A DNA stretch of 64,000 nt, taken from the NCBI RefSeq assembly GCF_000019185.1, contig NC_010334.1, positions 2,170,001 through 2,234,000 on the forward strand. Reading direction: 5' to 3'. The position numbers were made by a program, and so were the translations under genes. The notes beneath the pieces were generated by a model. That model did no database searches and had not been told where the DNA came from. It saw only the letters and a program-made list of their open reading frames with translations. Positions 35,373 through 44,300 of this stretch are shown piece after piece. Source of the DNA: Shewanella halifaxensis HAW-EB4 (lineage in GTDB: Bacteria; Pseudomonadota; Gammaproteobacteria; Enterobacterales; Shewanellaceae). Positions within the stretch are counted from its first letter, which is position 1. Each line of letters starts with the position of its first letter.

Positions 35373-36458
35373 GTGAAGTTCAAAATGCTAAGTCGTACAT
35401 CCTTGCTTATATTATCAACAGTTATGTCTGCAAGTAGCATGGCCAGTGATAGGCCTTTTTCAATTGCGATTCATGGTGGCGCAGGCACCATTTCCAAGGC
35501 AAATTTAACCGCAGAACAGCAACAAGCTTATCGCGCGAAATTACAGCAAGCGGTTGATGCGGGTTACGATATTCTAGCCAAAGGGGGAGATAGCTTATCG
35601 GCCGTTCGAGCATCGATAAATATCCTAGAAAACAGCCCGCTATTTAATGCGGGCATTGGCGCGGTATATACCTATGATGGTGGTCATGAATTGGACGCAT
35701 CGATCATGGATGGAAAAACCATGAATGCTGGCGCCGTTGCTGGGGTAAAACATATTAAAAATCCGATCGACTTAGCCTTCACCGTGATGGAAAAGTCACC
35801 CCATGTGATGTTATCGGGTCAAGGTGCTGAAGAGTTTGCTCTCACTCAGGGTTTTCAGTTAGTTCCTGTAAACACATTCGATACCGATAGTCGTTATCAG
35901 CAATTACAAAGCGCCAAAGAAAAAATCCAAAAAGCGGAGTCAAACTCTGATTACCAAGCGAGCACTGGGCATAGTACTGGCGTTAATACTCACCATAATT
36001 ACCAACAAAGTGCCCTCGATTACAGCGAGTTTGACTATAAATTTGGCACCGTGGGCGCCGTTGCTCTAGATCAAAATGGTAATCTAGCAGCAGGAACCTC
36101 AACTGGTGGTATGACGGCTAAGCGTTTTGGCCGCATTGGTGACTCACCTGTTATTGGAGCTGGTACCTATGCTGAAAATGGTGTGTGCGCCGTATCGGCA
36201 ACAGGTCATGGCGAGTATTTTATTCGCTATCACGTTGCGGGAGATATCTGCGCTAAGGTCAAATATCAGAAGAAATCGATTATTCAAGCGGCCGATGAGG
36301 TGATTAATCAGCGTCTAATCACTGCTGGTGGTACCGGTGGTGTTGTTGCTATCGATCAGCGCGGTAATATTGCAACACCATTTAACACCGAAGGTATGTA
36401 CCGTGCGACGCGTAAGAATAACGAGCCTGCACAGGTGATGATCTGGTCTGATTTATAA
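35373..36458 (+). CDS. iaaA: Isoaspartyl peptidase / L-asparaginase (Ntn hydrolase), exported
   Basis: A plant-type asparaginase (T2 family) that self-cleaves to expose a catalytic threonine and hydrolyses isoaspartyl dipeptides and asparagine. Motifs are IAIHGGAGTI, the cleavage site KFGTVGAVALD (Thr226 in this numbering), TSTGGMTAKRFGRIGDSP and GAGTYAENG. A signal peptide (MKFKMLSRTSLLILSTVMSA) puts it in the periplasm. I chose GTG 35373 because AGGA lies 8 nt upstream; the frame itself opens at 35331. The linker before the cleavage site is polar and His/Asn-rich, as expected for a loop removed or exposed on processing. Confidence 0.92.
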   Translation: MKFKMLSRTSLLILSTVMSASSMASDRPFSIAIHGGAGTISKANLTAEQQQAYRAKLQQAVDAGYDILAKGGDSLSAVRASINILENSPLFNAGIGAVYTYDGGHELDASIMDGKTMNAGAVAGVKHIKNPIDLAFTVMEKSPHVMLSGQGAEEFALTQGFQLVPVNTFDTDSRYQQLQSAKEKIQKAESNSDYQASTGHSTGVNTHHNYQQSALDYSEFDYKFGTVGAVALDQNGNLAAGTSTGGMTAKRFGRIGDSPVIGAGTYAENGVCAVSATGHGEYFIRYHVAGDICAKVKYQKKSIIQAADEVINQRLITAGGTGGVVAIDQRGNIATPFNTEGMYRATRKNNEPAQVMIWSDL

Positions 36459-36607
36459 TCAAAGATGAAGCGCACTAAGATCAACTTGCAGAGCTTGGCG
36501 CGCTTATACTCGGTTAACATATCGCCTTAATGGTTATCGATTTATTCTCTATTAAGGCCGTTAAATTATTATTCACTAATAAAATAGTCTACCAGGTTAT
36601 ATAATGA

Positions 36608-36973
36608 GTGAAAATGAACCTTGTAAAACATCTGATGATAGCCGAGAAGATACAAAGCACTACAGCTCAAAAGCCTGATAGAACCACTGCGATGCGACAA
36701 ATCATCGAGCAGGTTAAGCTGGAGCTTCCTTTGTATGAGCCAGAAACCTTCGTTTGTGGGCCCGATGGCAGCTGTCTTGGTTGTCCGAAAAAGTTGTTGG
36801 AACTAGTCGACAGCGAGTTGAGCTATTGGGAAACCGCAATTGCTAACGGTCAAACACCGCAATTTGATGAAATACGCCGTTTTGGTAAGCTGTGCACTAA
36901 CGTAAAGCGGGGCCTCGCTCGTAATGGTGTATTAGAGAAGTATCAGCAATTAAAAAAGGTAAATTCAAAGTAG
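36608..36973 (+). CDS. Four-cysteine hypothetical protein, 5' end probably frameshifted
   Basis: I do not recognise the function of this 121-codon frame. Four cysteines are seen: CGPDGSCLGC (50, 56, 59) and Cys96 in FGKLCTNVKRGL, a layout that could bind zinc or an iron-sulfur cluster. From DRTTAMRQIIEQV onward it looks like a compact, conserved protein. The first 24 codons are less natural, with several ATA codons. An ATG at 36604 in another frame has AGG upstream and codes a typical polar start (MSENEPCKTSDDSREDTKHY) before TGA TAG at 36676-36681. A single-base shift near 36660-36680 would join the two. Confidence 0.6.
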   Translation: MKMNLVKHLMIAEKIQSTTAQKPDRTTAMRQIIEQVKLELPLYEPETFVCGPDGSCLGCPKKLLELVDSELSYWETAIANGQTPQFDEIRRFGKLCTNVKRGLARNGVLEKYQQLKKVNSK

Positions 36974-37160
36974 TTTATTAGTCGTAAGTAACTGCTCGTG
37001 TCAAAATGCTCATTTATTCACAGGCTCACCAGAGTCTGTCTGCATAACCTTATTCTCATCATATTAGTTAACAATTATATATAAAATTAGACCGATAGTT
37101 TAACGCTTTGTCTTTAGGCTAAGCGTAGCGTCGACGGTCAATCGTAAGTTAATCAAAAAC

Positions 37161-37176
37161 TGTGAATTACATCACG
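37161..37176 (+). promoter_or_regulatory. Candidate CRP site upstream of gpt
   Basis: TGTGA-ATTACA-TCACG matches the CRP consensus TGTGA-N6-TCACA at nine of ten defined bases, in an A-rich left context. It is about 90 nt before gpt. The remaining 36974-37267 gap shows no gene. Confidence 0.5.
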
Positions 37177-37267
37177 AACATATATTTGTATGGTCATGAA
37201 TAAAAAGCCAAAATGCCGCGCAATCTCTTTCCCCTAAAATAGCGTATTCGCATAATAAAGGTTGCAC

Positions 37268-37723
37268 ATGAGCAAGAAATTTCTGATCACTTGGGATCAA
37301 ATGCAAGGTTACACACGTGAGTTGGCTGAACGCCTATTACCAGCAGAGCAATGGAAAGGCATTATTGCTGTTAGCCGCGGCGGTTTAGTACCTGCAGCCA
37401 TTTTGGCTCGTGAATTAGGAATTCGTCACGTGGATACGATTTGTATCTCTAGCTACGATCATGATCACCAAAGAGAAACAAGCATTATTAAGCAGGCACC
37501 AGGCGATGGTGAAGGCTTTATTGTGATTGATGATTTAGTTGATAGTGGCTCAACAGCTAAGATCGTACGTGAAATTTACCCTAAGGCAAAGTTTGTCACT
37601 GTTTGTGCAAAACCTGCTGGTAAACCACTCGTGGATGATTATATTGTCGATATCCCACAAGACACTTGGATTGAGCAACCTTGGGATACGGGTGTAAGCT
37701 TTCAAGCACCGCTTTGTAAGTAA
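37268..37723 (+). CDS. gpt: Xanthine phosphoribosyltransferase
   Basis: Gpt salvages xanthine and guanine to XMP and GMP with PRPP. The 151-residue protein matches E. coli XGPRT: MSKKFLITWDQMQGYTRELAERLLPAEQWKGIIAVSRGGLVPAAILARELG at the N-terminus, the PRPP-binding motif VIDDLVDSGSTAK, and WIEQPWDTGVSF at the end. The ATG at 37268 with AAAGG 6 nt upstream is preferred over a TTG at 37262. A strong terminator follows. Confidence 0.97.
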   Translation: MSKKFLITWDQMQGYTRELAERLLPAEQWKGIIAVSRGGLVPAAILARELGIRHVDTICISSYDHDHQRETSIIKQAPGDGEGFIVIDDLVDSGSTAKIVREIYPKAKFVTVCAKPAGKPLVDDYIVDIPQDTWIEQPWDTGVSFQAPLCK

Positions 37724-37740
37724 TCGCTCAAATTATAGAA

Positions 37741-37767
37741 ACCGAGGCATCGCCTCGGTTTTTTTGT
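37741..37767 (+). terminator. Terminator after gpt
   Basis: ACCGAGGC (37741-37748) pairs with GCCTCGGT (37752-37759) around a 3-nt loop, followed by seven T. Confidence 0.92.
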
Positions 37768-37904
37768 TTCTAATACTAGCCGCTTAGTATTAGATGGTGG
37801 ATTCTTCCTTCTAAATCGCCGCTTTTTAGTCTTGTTTTTTTAATCCACTCCCTAGTTGTTAAATCTTAGCTAAACTAAAAAGAGACACTAAATAGGGGAA
37901 TGAA

Positions 37905-38321
37905 ATGGATTCAATCAATGTAGAAGAACACATGGATCGCCAACCTGTATTGTTAACGCCTTCGATGTCGATAGCGACTGCCGTAGAGCAACTGCTAAAT
38001 CATAAAAAGATCGGTGCCCCAGTGGTCGAGGAGGGCGGGCGGTTAGTCGGTTTTTTATCACAACAAGACTGCCTCGCAGTGATGCTTAAGAGCAGCTACC
38101 ACTGTGACTTAATCGCTATAGTAAAAGATTGCATGCGTACAGACGTTTTGTCTGTCACTCCCCATTCTAGTGTGTTGCAACTGGCAGAGCAGATGCTAGG
38201 GCCTAAACCTAAAATCTATCCGGTGGTAGAGGAGGGCAAAGTGATCGGCACTATTAGTCGAGCAAATGTACTCGAAGCGATTAATACCTATATGCAGCAG
38301 TGCTATCTGTCACCGGCATAA
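37905..38321 (+). CDS. Two-CBS-domain protein
   Basis: A 138-residue stand-alone CBS pair (Bateman module), which usually binds adenosine nucleotides as an energy or ligand sensor. Domain 1 spans roughly MDRQPVLLTPSMSIATAVEQLL to GFLSQQDCLAVML. Domain 2 spans CMRTDVLSVTPHSSVLQLAEQML to VIGTISRANVLEAIN. No enzymatic or membrane part is attached, so its partner is unknown. AGGGGA is 6-7 nt before the ATG. Part of this gene and its 3' flank recurs in damaged form at 41048-41198. Confidence 0.9.
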   Translation: MDSINVEEHMDRQPVLLTPSMSIATAVEQLLNHKKIGAPVVEEGGRLVGFLSQQDCLAVMLKSSYHCDLIAIVKDCMRTDVLSVTPHSSVLQLAEQMLGPKPKIYPVVEEGKVIGTISRANVLEAINTYMQQCYLSPA

Positions 38322-38390
38322 TCACAGGAACTGAATTTCGAATACAGCAGTAAGATGACAAGTGTTGGCTTATTGCTTCAGCAAGTAAAA

Positions 38391-38431
38391 AAGCTGCGAG
38401 ATGATCCCGCTATTGGGGTTTCTTGCAGCTT
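38391..38431. terminator. Imperfect hairpin after the CBS gene
   Basis: AAGCTGCGAG (38391-38400) pairs at 9 of 10 positions with CTTGCAGCTT (38422-38431), with an inner CCC/GGG pair. It may act as a terminator between the convergent CBS and amidase genes, but lacks a clean T-run. Confidence 0.4.
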
Positions 38432-38499
38432 GTCATTCAATTAGTTCACTCGGTTTAGCTTAACTACACAATAGACAACACAAGAGACTACACGAAAGA

Positions 38500-39681
38500 C
38501 TACATGAAAGGGTTGTCGCAGGGGTGTAGCTGTTGTTGTACATCTCCCATGAGTTCGCTGGATATCGCTTCTCCATTTGGGTCTCTTTTGAGGATGAGGA
38601 GACGCTCACAGCTGTTGCTTGGGTTATCAAAGCTCACCCATACAGGTGCCATGCTATAGGTGTTTATTAGGTGATAGCGCAAAGCGCCATGCTCGCTGAC
38701 ACTGCACCATAGGGTATTGGAGGACTGCCCCTTAACGGTAGAGTGTTTCATTGAGTTGTAACAGAGCGGCGTTGCGGTAGCGGCCATAAGTGCTCTTGTT
38801 TGAGCTAAGGCATTCTGGCGGTTGCTGGCAGGCTCAGAAAACTCATAGTAATAAGCTGCGCGGGCAAAGCGTTGTTGCGACACCGGGCCGCCAGGCAGAT
38901 CAAAGAGGGTAAAACCTGCGAGGCTGTCTTGTATATTAACCTCTTGTTGCCATTTCTTCTGCCATGGCTTTAAGAGTGCGAGCTGAACATCATAACCCGG
39001 GTTAACCGTTGCTACATTGTAGTCACGATTTTCGTGTACGTTAAATTTGCCATCTCTCAGTTCAATAATGGCTGAGTCGCCTGTTCTGTCTGAGAGAGTC
39101 AGGTGCAGCTTAGCCTTTGTGGTGGTGTCTAACCCGTCAGGAACATCATCACTATAGATGTATAGCTGATCTGGATTTTGACTGAAGTAGCTGGTTGCAG
39201 CCTTTACAGTATCAAAACAATCTAACGTGAATTGGACCCAACGAAGAGAGCCAAGTAGCTGCGCACCTTCAGGTATTTTAAGTTGATCAAGAAATGCGTT
39301 GCGATCTTTCTCTATGGCTTTTAATAGAGCGATGGGCTTTATATTTCCATCATCAATGACCTTGTCATTATCTTCAAAGTAAGCAAATAGATCTTCAAGA
39401 CCATTAACAGCGAGTCCTTGGCTATTAATGCCATCAATGCTGCCTAATCCAAGCTGATCATTTCCCACTAGGGAAGCTATACTGGCATACTTTGCCTGCC
39501 AAGTGAAAACATCATGGTTTGATAATTCGACTGGGTGTGCTTGTTGTTTTAAGTTACCTGAGCGCACCTCTTTGCTATTGGGAATTCTATATAGGTAGGT
39601 GGTTAATGGGCTAAACCAGTCAAAGTTTCTGCCGGTCATGGGGAATTCAGGGTTCAAGCTGTTAAAAATTCTTGTGCACAT
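38500..39681 (-). CDS. Choloylglycine hydrolase-family linear amide hydrolase
   Basis: A 393-residue Ntn hydrolase of the bile salt hydrolase/penicillin V acylase family. The start is Met-Cys (MCTRIF), so removal of the initiator Met exposes the nucleophile Cys2. GRNFDW (18-22) supplies the Arg and Asp of the active site, NSQGLAVNGL a family Asn region, and YNSMKHSTVKGQSSNTLWC the C-terminal Asn/Arg-type region. No signal peptide is present, so it should be cytoplasmic. In marine bacteria bile-salt activity is unlikely; N-acyl amides such as acyl-homoserine lactones are a possible but unproven substrate class. Divergent from the diguanylate cyclase gene. Confidence 0.85.
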   Translation of the reverse strand: MCTRIFNSLNPEFPMTGRNFDWFSPLTTYLYRIPNSKEVRSGNLKQQAHPVELSNHDVFTWQAKYASIASLVGNDQLGLGSIDGINSQGLAVNGLEDLFAYFEDNDKVIDDGNIKPIALLKAIEKDRNAFLDQLKIPEGAQLLGSLRWVQFTLDCFDTVKAATSYFSQNPDQLYIYSDDVPDGLDTTTKAKLHLTLSDRTGDSAIIELRDGKFNVHENRDYNVATVNPGYDVQLALLKPWQKKWQQEVNIQDSLAGFTLFDLPGGPVSQQRFARAAYYYEFSEPASNRQNALAQTRALMAATATPLCYNSMKHSTVKGQSSNTLWCSVSEHGALRYHLINTYSMAPVWVSFDNPSNSCERLLILKRDPNGEAISSELMGDVQQQLHPCDNPFM

Positions 39682-39831
39682 TCCATATCCTTTTGAGAGT
39701 TTTTTATTAGTTTTTGCTTAATAATTATCGTGTGTTAAATCATGCGTTAATTAAGTGGGTTGTAGTTGAGTTTATTTAATTATCGAATGGTTAACAACTT
39801 GTTGCGGGTGTAGAAGGTTGATATCATCACT

Positions 39832-39850
39832 CTAAAAGTATTACTTTTAG
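39832..39850. promoter_or_regulatory. Perfect 19-bp palindrome upstream of the GGDEF gene
   Basis: CTAAAAGTA-T-TACTTTTAG is a perfect 9-1-9 inverted repeat ending 10 nt before the diguanylate cyclase ATG and directly abutting its GGGAAGGGA ribosome binding site. It could be an operator for a dimeric regulator or an RNA hairpin affecting translation. It lies in the divergent region shared with the amidase gene. Confidence 0.6.
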
Positions 39851-39860
39851 GGAAGGGAAC

Positions 39861-40892
39861 ATGGATGGCAGCGGGTTAGATCTAACGAATAAAATAAGAT
39901 CAAAAGTGCTCGCATCATTAAGTTTTGCGCTCCTTATTGCGGCGATCTCATTTGCTATTTTTAATATTGTTTATCATCAAGCATACGCTTTTGCAGCTTT
40001 AGAACTTATTTTTGCTGCTTTTTCATTTGATGTTTTCTGGAATAACAGTAGAAAGAATAATTACAGTGTTAATAAACTCTATTTTTACCTACTATTTTTG
40101 GCTTTTCTGATCGTTTTTGGTACCTATAGCTTTCCATTAATCGATGCATTGTTCGTTTGGGCCTTCTCTTTCCCCATTATCTCCTATCTGCTTCTTGGAA
40201 AACGACTCGCTTTTCGAGTATCACTGTTTGTTTTCATCTCCATCGGTTTGATTCTTTTCTATAAATTAACCTTCCTTAGAGAGTTTGATATTGAACCTGT
40301 AATGATCAACTTTCTCTTCTGCTATACCTGTATCTGGACGGTGTCACACTATTATGAACTCAGTAGAGCAAGTGCCCATGACTCATTAATTAAGCTGGCT
40401 CACAGTGATTCGCTGACCAAAACTAATAACCGTTTAGCATTTTCTGAGGGATTTAATGACCATCAAGGAGAATATCTGTTGTTACTCGATCTTGATCACT
40501 TTAAATCTATCAATGATACCTATGGCCACGACATTGGAGATCTGGTACTGGTATCTGTGGCCAACTGTTTTAAGACTTTGATAGATGAAAGCCAAGTTTT
40601 TCGCATTGGCGGTGAAGAGTTTTGTATTTGGTTAGGTACGAGTGATCTAGAAGGTGCACTCGAACATTCTGAGAAGATAAGAAGGAGTGTCGCTCAACAG
40701 TCAATCGAATGCGATGAACAAAAGATTTCTATTACCGTTAGCGGTGGCTTAGCTCAGCATCAACCTCAAATGCTGCAATCTGAATTGTTAAAAATGGCCG
40801 ATAATCGTCTGTACTGTGCCAAAAGTCACGGGAGGAACCTGATAGTCCATAAAGATGAAATGGAGGTGAGTAACCTTGTTTTGGTAAACTGA
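39861..40892 (+). CDS. Membrane diguanylate cyclase (GGDEF protein)
   Basis: A 343-residue protein predicted to make cyclic di-GMP from two GTP. About six hydrophobic segments fill residues 17-160 (SFALLIAAISFAIFNIVYH to FLFCYTCIWTV), forming a membrane sensor module without a recognisable ligand domain. The GGDEF domain runs from about DSLTKTNNRLAF (183) with LLLDLDHFKSINDTYGHDIGD and the active-site loop GGEEF (250-254). The metal and GTP residues look intact, so activity is likely. The RxxD inhibitory site expected just upstream of the loop is absent (DESQVFRI), suggesting no product inhibition of the usual type. Confidence 0.93.
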   Translation: MDGSGLDLTNKIRSKVLASLSFALLIAAISFAIFNIVYHQAYAFAALELIFAAFSFDVFWNNSRKNNYSVNKLYFYLLFLAFLIVFGTYSFPLIDALFVWAFSFPIISYLLLGKRLAFRVSLFVFISIGLILFYKLTFLREFDIEPVMINFLFCYTCIWTVSHYYELSRASAHDSLIKLAHSDSLTKTNNRLAFSEGFNDHQGEYLLLLDLDHFKSINDTYGHDIGDLVLVSVANCFKTLIDESQVFRIGGEEFCIWLGTSDLEGALEHSEKIRRSVAQQSIECDEQKISITVSGGLAQHQPQMLQSELLKMADNRLYCAKSHGRNLIVHKDEMEVSNLVLVN

Positions 40893-40899
40893 GCGATCT

Positions 40900-41040
40900 T
40901 TATTTTAACTGTTTTATTTCAACGGGTTGATGTGCTAGTTTGAATGTGTGGAGTAGATTAAATATGGTGATGGTATCAGTCAGCTTAGCGCCTTCAGGGA
41001 CGATGTCGGTGTGCTTAATATTGACGCCTATTTTGAATAA
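40900..41040 (-). pseudogene. C-terminal remnant of an unidentified gene
   Basis: The minus strand holds 46 open codons ending in TAA, with good coding character (KIGVNIKHTDIVPEGAKL, then TDTITIFNLLHTFKLAHQPV). They are cut off by an in-frame TAG at 41041-41043 exactly where the duplicated CBS fragment begins. No start codon or ribosome binding site is present. I could not identify the parent family. It is best read as the tail of a lost gene; chance coding likeness cannot be excluded. Confidence 0.35.
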
Positions 41041-41047
41041 CTAAAAT

Positions 41048-41198
41048 ACTGCCTCTCTGTGATGCTTAAGAGCTGCTAGCACTGTGACTTAATCGCTATA
41101 GTTAAAGATTGCATGCGTACAGATGTTTTGTCTGCCACCGGCATAATCACAGGCACTGAATTTCAAATACAGCAGTAAGGTGACAAGAGTTGGCTTAG
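41048..41198 (+). pseudogene. Truncated, internally deleted duplicate of the CBS gene
   Basis: Bases 41048-41134 match 38068-38154 of the intact CBS gene with few differences. The match then jumps to 38306 and continues through the stop codon into the 3' flank (about 38306-38368), again with few differences. The missing 155 bp are bounded in the intact gene by the 8-bp direct repeat TCTGTCAC (38151-38158 and 38306-38313). Homology beyond the stop codon shows duplication of DNA, not just a related protein. The fragment has no start and is not expected to be functional. The surrounding bases 41199-41357 show no gene. Confidence 0.82.
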
Positions 41199-41357
41199 CT
41201 GCTGACTCTCTATCACCTAAAATAAGGTGACCATGAAATACAGCGTATTTGGTGGTGTTCAGGCTTGAGAAAGTAAAGTATTTTTAAGTCAGCTATACCA
41301 ACATCCAGCGTTCCTTGCTAGGATCACTCTCTTTCGTCTCGTCTATGGAATCTGCAC

Positions 41358-44300
41358 TTGAGCTCGCAACAGCATCCTTTATCTAACGCATTCTTAAACC
41401 ACTGTTATGAAGCTGACGCTGCCAAAATTAGGCGTCGTCTTTTTCGGCTTAGAAAAGAGCCTGATTCTGACAAAAAAACATCCTCGCTTGAAACTCTTGA
41501 GCTACTAGCGCTTGAGTCGCGTCAGAAAGTTGAGCTGCGTCTGGCGAACCGTCCGAAAATTACCTATCCAGACAGTTTACCCGTATCGCAAAAACGCGAA
41601 GAGATCGCCACAGCCATTGCTGAAAATCAAGTGGTGATCGTCGCGGGGGAAACGGGCTCAGGTAAAACCACACAGCTTCCTAAGATCTGTTTAGAGCTAG
41701 GTTTAGGGTCTCGCGGCCTTATTGGTCATACCCAGCCACGTCGATTGGCTGCTCGCAGTGTCGCTAGCCGTATTGCCGAAGAGATGAATACGCCTTTAGG
41801 CGAAGCTGTTGGTTTTAAAGTTCGCTTTGCAGATGCAATAAATAGTGATTCATATATTAAGTTAATGACCGACGGTATTTTGCTAGCGGAATTAACCAAT
41901 GATAAATACCTCAATCAATATGATGCGATTATTATCGATGAGGCTCATGAGCGCAGCCTTAACATTGACTTTATCTTGGGCTATTTGAAAAACGTCTTAA
42001 GTAAACGACCCGATCTTAAGGTTATCATCACCTCTGCGACAATTGACGTCGACCGTTTCTCAAAGCACTTTAATAATGCTCCGATTATTGAAGTCTCTGG
42101 GCGTACTTACCCGGTAGAAACTCGATACCGTCCATTGGTACAAGACCAAGATGAAGACCTCGATCTTATCGAAGGTATTTTTGCGGCTACCGATGAGCTG
42201 ATAAATGAAGGTCTAGGTGATATCTTGATCTTTATGAATGGCGAGCGAGAAATTCGTGATGTTGCCGAACAGCTCAACCGTCGTCAGTACCGCGATACCG
42301 AAATTCTGCCACTTTATGCGCGACTATCTTATGGCGAGCAATCAAAAGTCTTTAAGAGCCATGTGGGCCGCCGTATTGTTTTAGCGACAAACGTAGCTGA
42401 AACCTCGCTAACGGTTCCGGGCATTCGTTATGTGATTGACCCCGGTACGGCGCGTATTAGCCGATATAGTTACCGCACTAAGGTACAGCGACTACCGATT
42501 GAGCCTATCTCGCAAGCTAGCGCCAATCAACGACAAGGTCGTTGCGGTCGTGTTGCACCGGGTATTTGCATTAGATTATATAGCGAAGATGATTTTATCT
42601 CGCGCCCAGGGTTTACCGATCCAGAAATCCTGCGTACAAACTTAGCCTCTGTTATTTTAAAGATGCTGTCGATTGGCCTTGGCGATATCGAAGGTTTCCC
42701 ATTTATTCAGCCACCTGATGCGCGCTACATTCGTGACGGTTTTATGCTGCTTGAAGAGTTACAAGCGGTAGTCAAAAAGAAAGGCCAGCTAAACCTGACT
42801 CCACTTGGTCGACAATTGGCTCATATTCCTGTGGATCCGCGTCTTGCACGAATGGTGATTGAAGCGCAGCAAAATGGTTGTTTACATGAATCATTGGTGA
42901 TCACCGCGGGTCTTTCTATCCAAGATCCACGCGAGCGACCAATGGACAAGAAGCAAGCGGCGGATCAGGCGCATAATCGCTTCAGTGACAAAGACTCAGA
43001 CTTTGTCTCTTGGCTAAACCTTTGGGATTATCTCAAGCAGAGCCAAAAAGAACTGTCGAGTAGTCAATTTAGAAAGCAGTGTAAGAGTGAGTTTCTCGCT
43101 TATTTGCGCGTTCGTGAGTGGCAAGACTTATATGCTCAGTTGAGACAAGCCACCCATGAGCTGAAATGGAAGTTGAATGCGCCGACTGAAGAGCTCAATT
43201 ATGAGGCTCTGCATCGCTCACTACTGACAGGTTTGCTGAGTCACATCGGTTTTAAAGACAAAGACAGAGAGTACTTAGGCGCTCGCAATAGTAAGTTCTT
43301 CGTGTTTCCTGGATCGCCGTTAGCGAAAAAGGGTCCTAAATGGATTATGGCGGCAGAACTGACTGAAACTTCGCGTTTATTCGCCCGTTGCTGCGCCAAA
43401 ATTCAACCAGAGTGGATTGAGCCTTTAGCGACACATCTGGTTAAGAAAAACTATGTTGAGCCGCATTTTGAGTCCAAGCAAGGTTCGGTCGTCGCCCTTG
43501 AAAATCAAGTGCTCTATGGCCTGCAGATAGTTAACCGTCGTAAAGTGCAATACGGCCCAGTTGAGCCCGTTGAAGCGCGTGAGATCTTTGTACGCTCGGC
43601 ACTTGCCGACGGTGAGCTCAGAACCAACGAAGCTTTTTTCATTAAAAATCAAAAGTTATTGTTGGATATTGAATCGCTAGAGCACAAATCACGTCGCCGT
43701 GACATTTTGGTCGATGAGCAAGCCTTATACGCTTTTTATGAACCCAAAATTCCCGATGGTATTTACAATGCACCGAAGTTTTTAAAATGGTGGAAAACGG
43801 CTAAGCAAACCACGCCAGATCTATTAGATTTTGAACGTGAAACCTTAATGCAGCGTAGTAGCGATCATATTTCGCTACTGGATTTCCCTGAAAAATGGCA
43901 TAAAGGCAACTTAGTCCTCAAAGTCAGTTATCATTTTGAACCTTCTACTGCCGATGATGGTGTCTCTGTACATATTCCGGTTGCATTGATTAATCAGGTC
44001 GATGAGCAAGATTTCGACTGGATAGTACCAGGCCTTCGTGAAGAGAAGTGTATTGCACTTATTAAGTCGTTGCCAAAGGCATTACGGCGTAACTTTGTGC
44101 CTGCACCAGACTATGCTAAAGCGTGTTTACAGGCGATGACTCCGTTTGAACTGCCATTAATCGATGCTATGTGTAAGCAACTGCTGCGCATGAGTGGTAC
44201 CCGTATTTCGCCAGATGATTTTGACTCATCTCAGTTTGCCAAACACCTTTTAGTTAACTTCAAGATTGAAGGTGATAAGGGCAATTTGCTCGCAGAAGGT

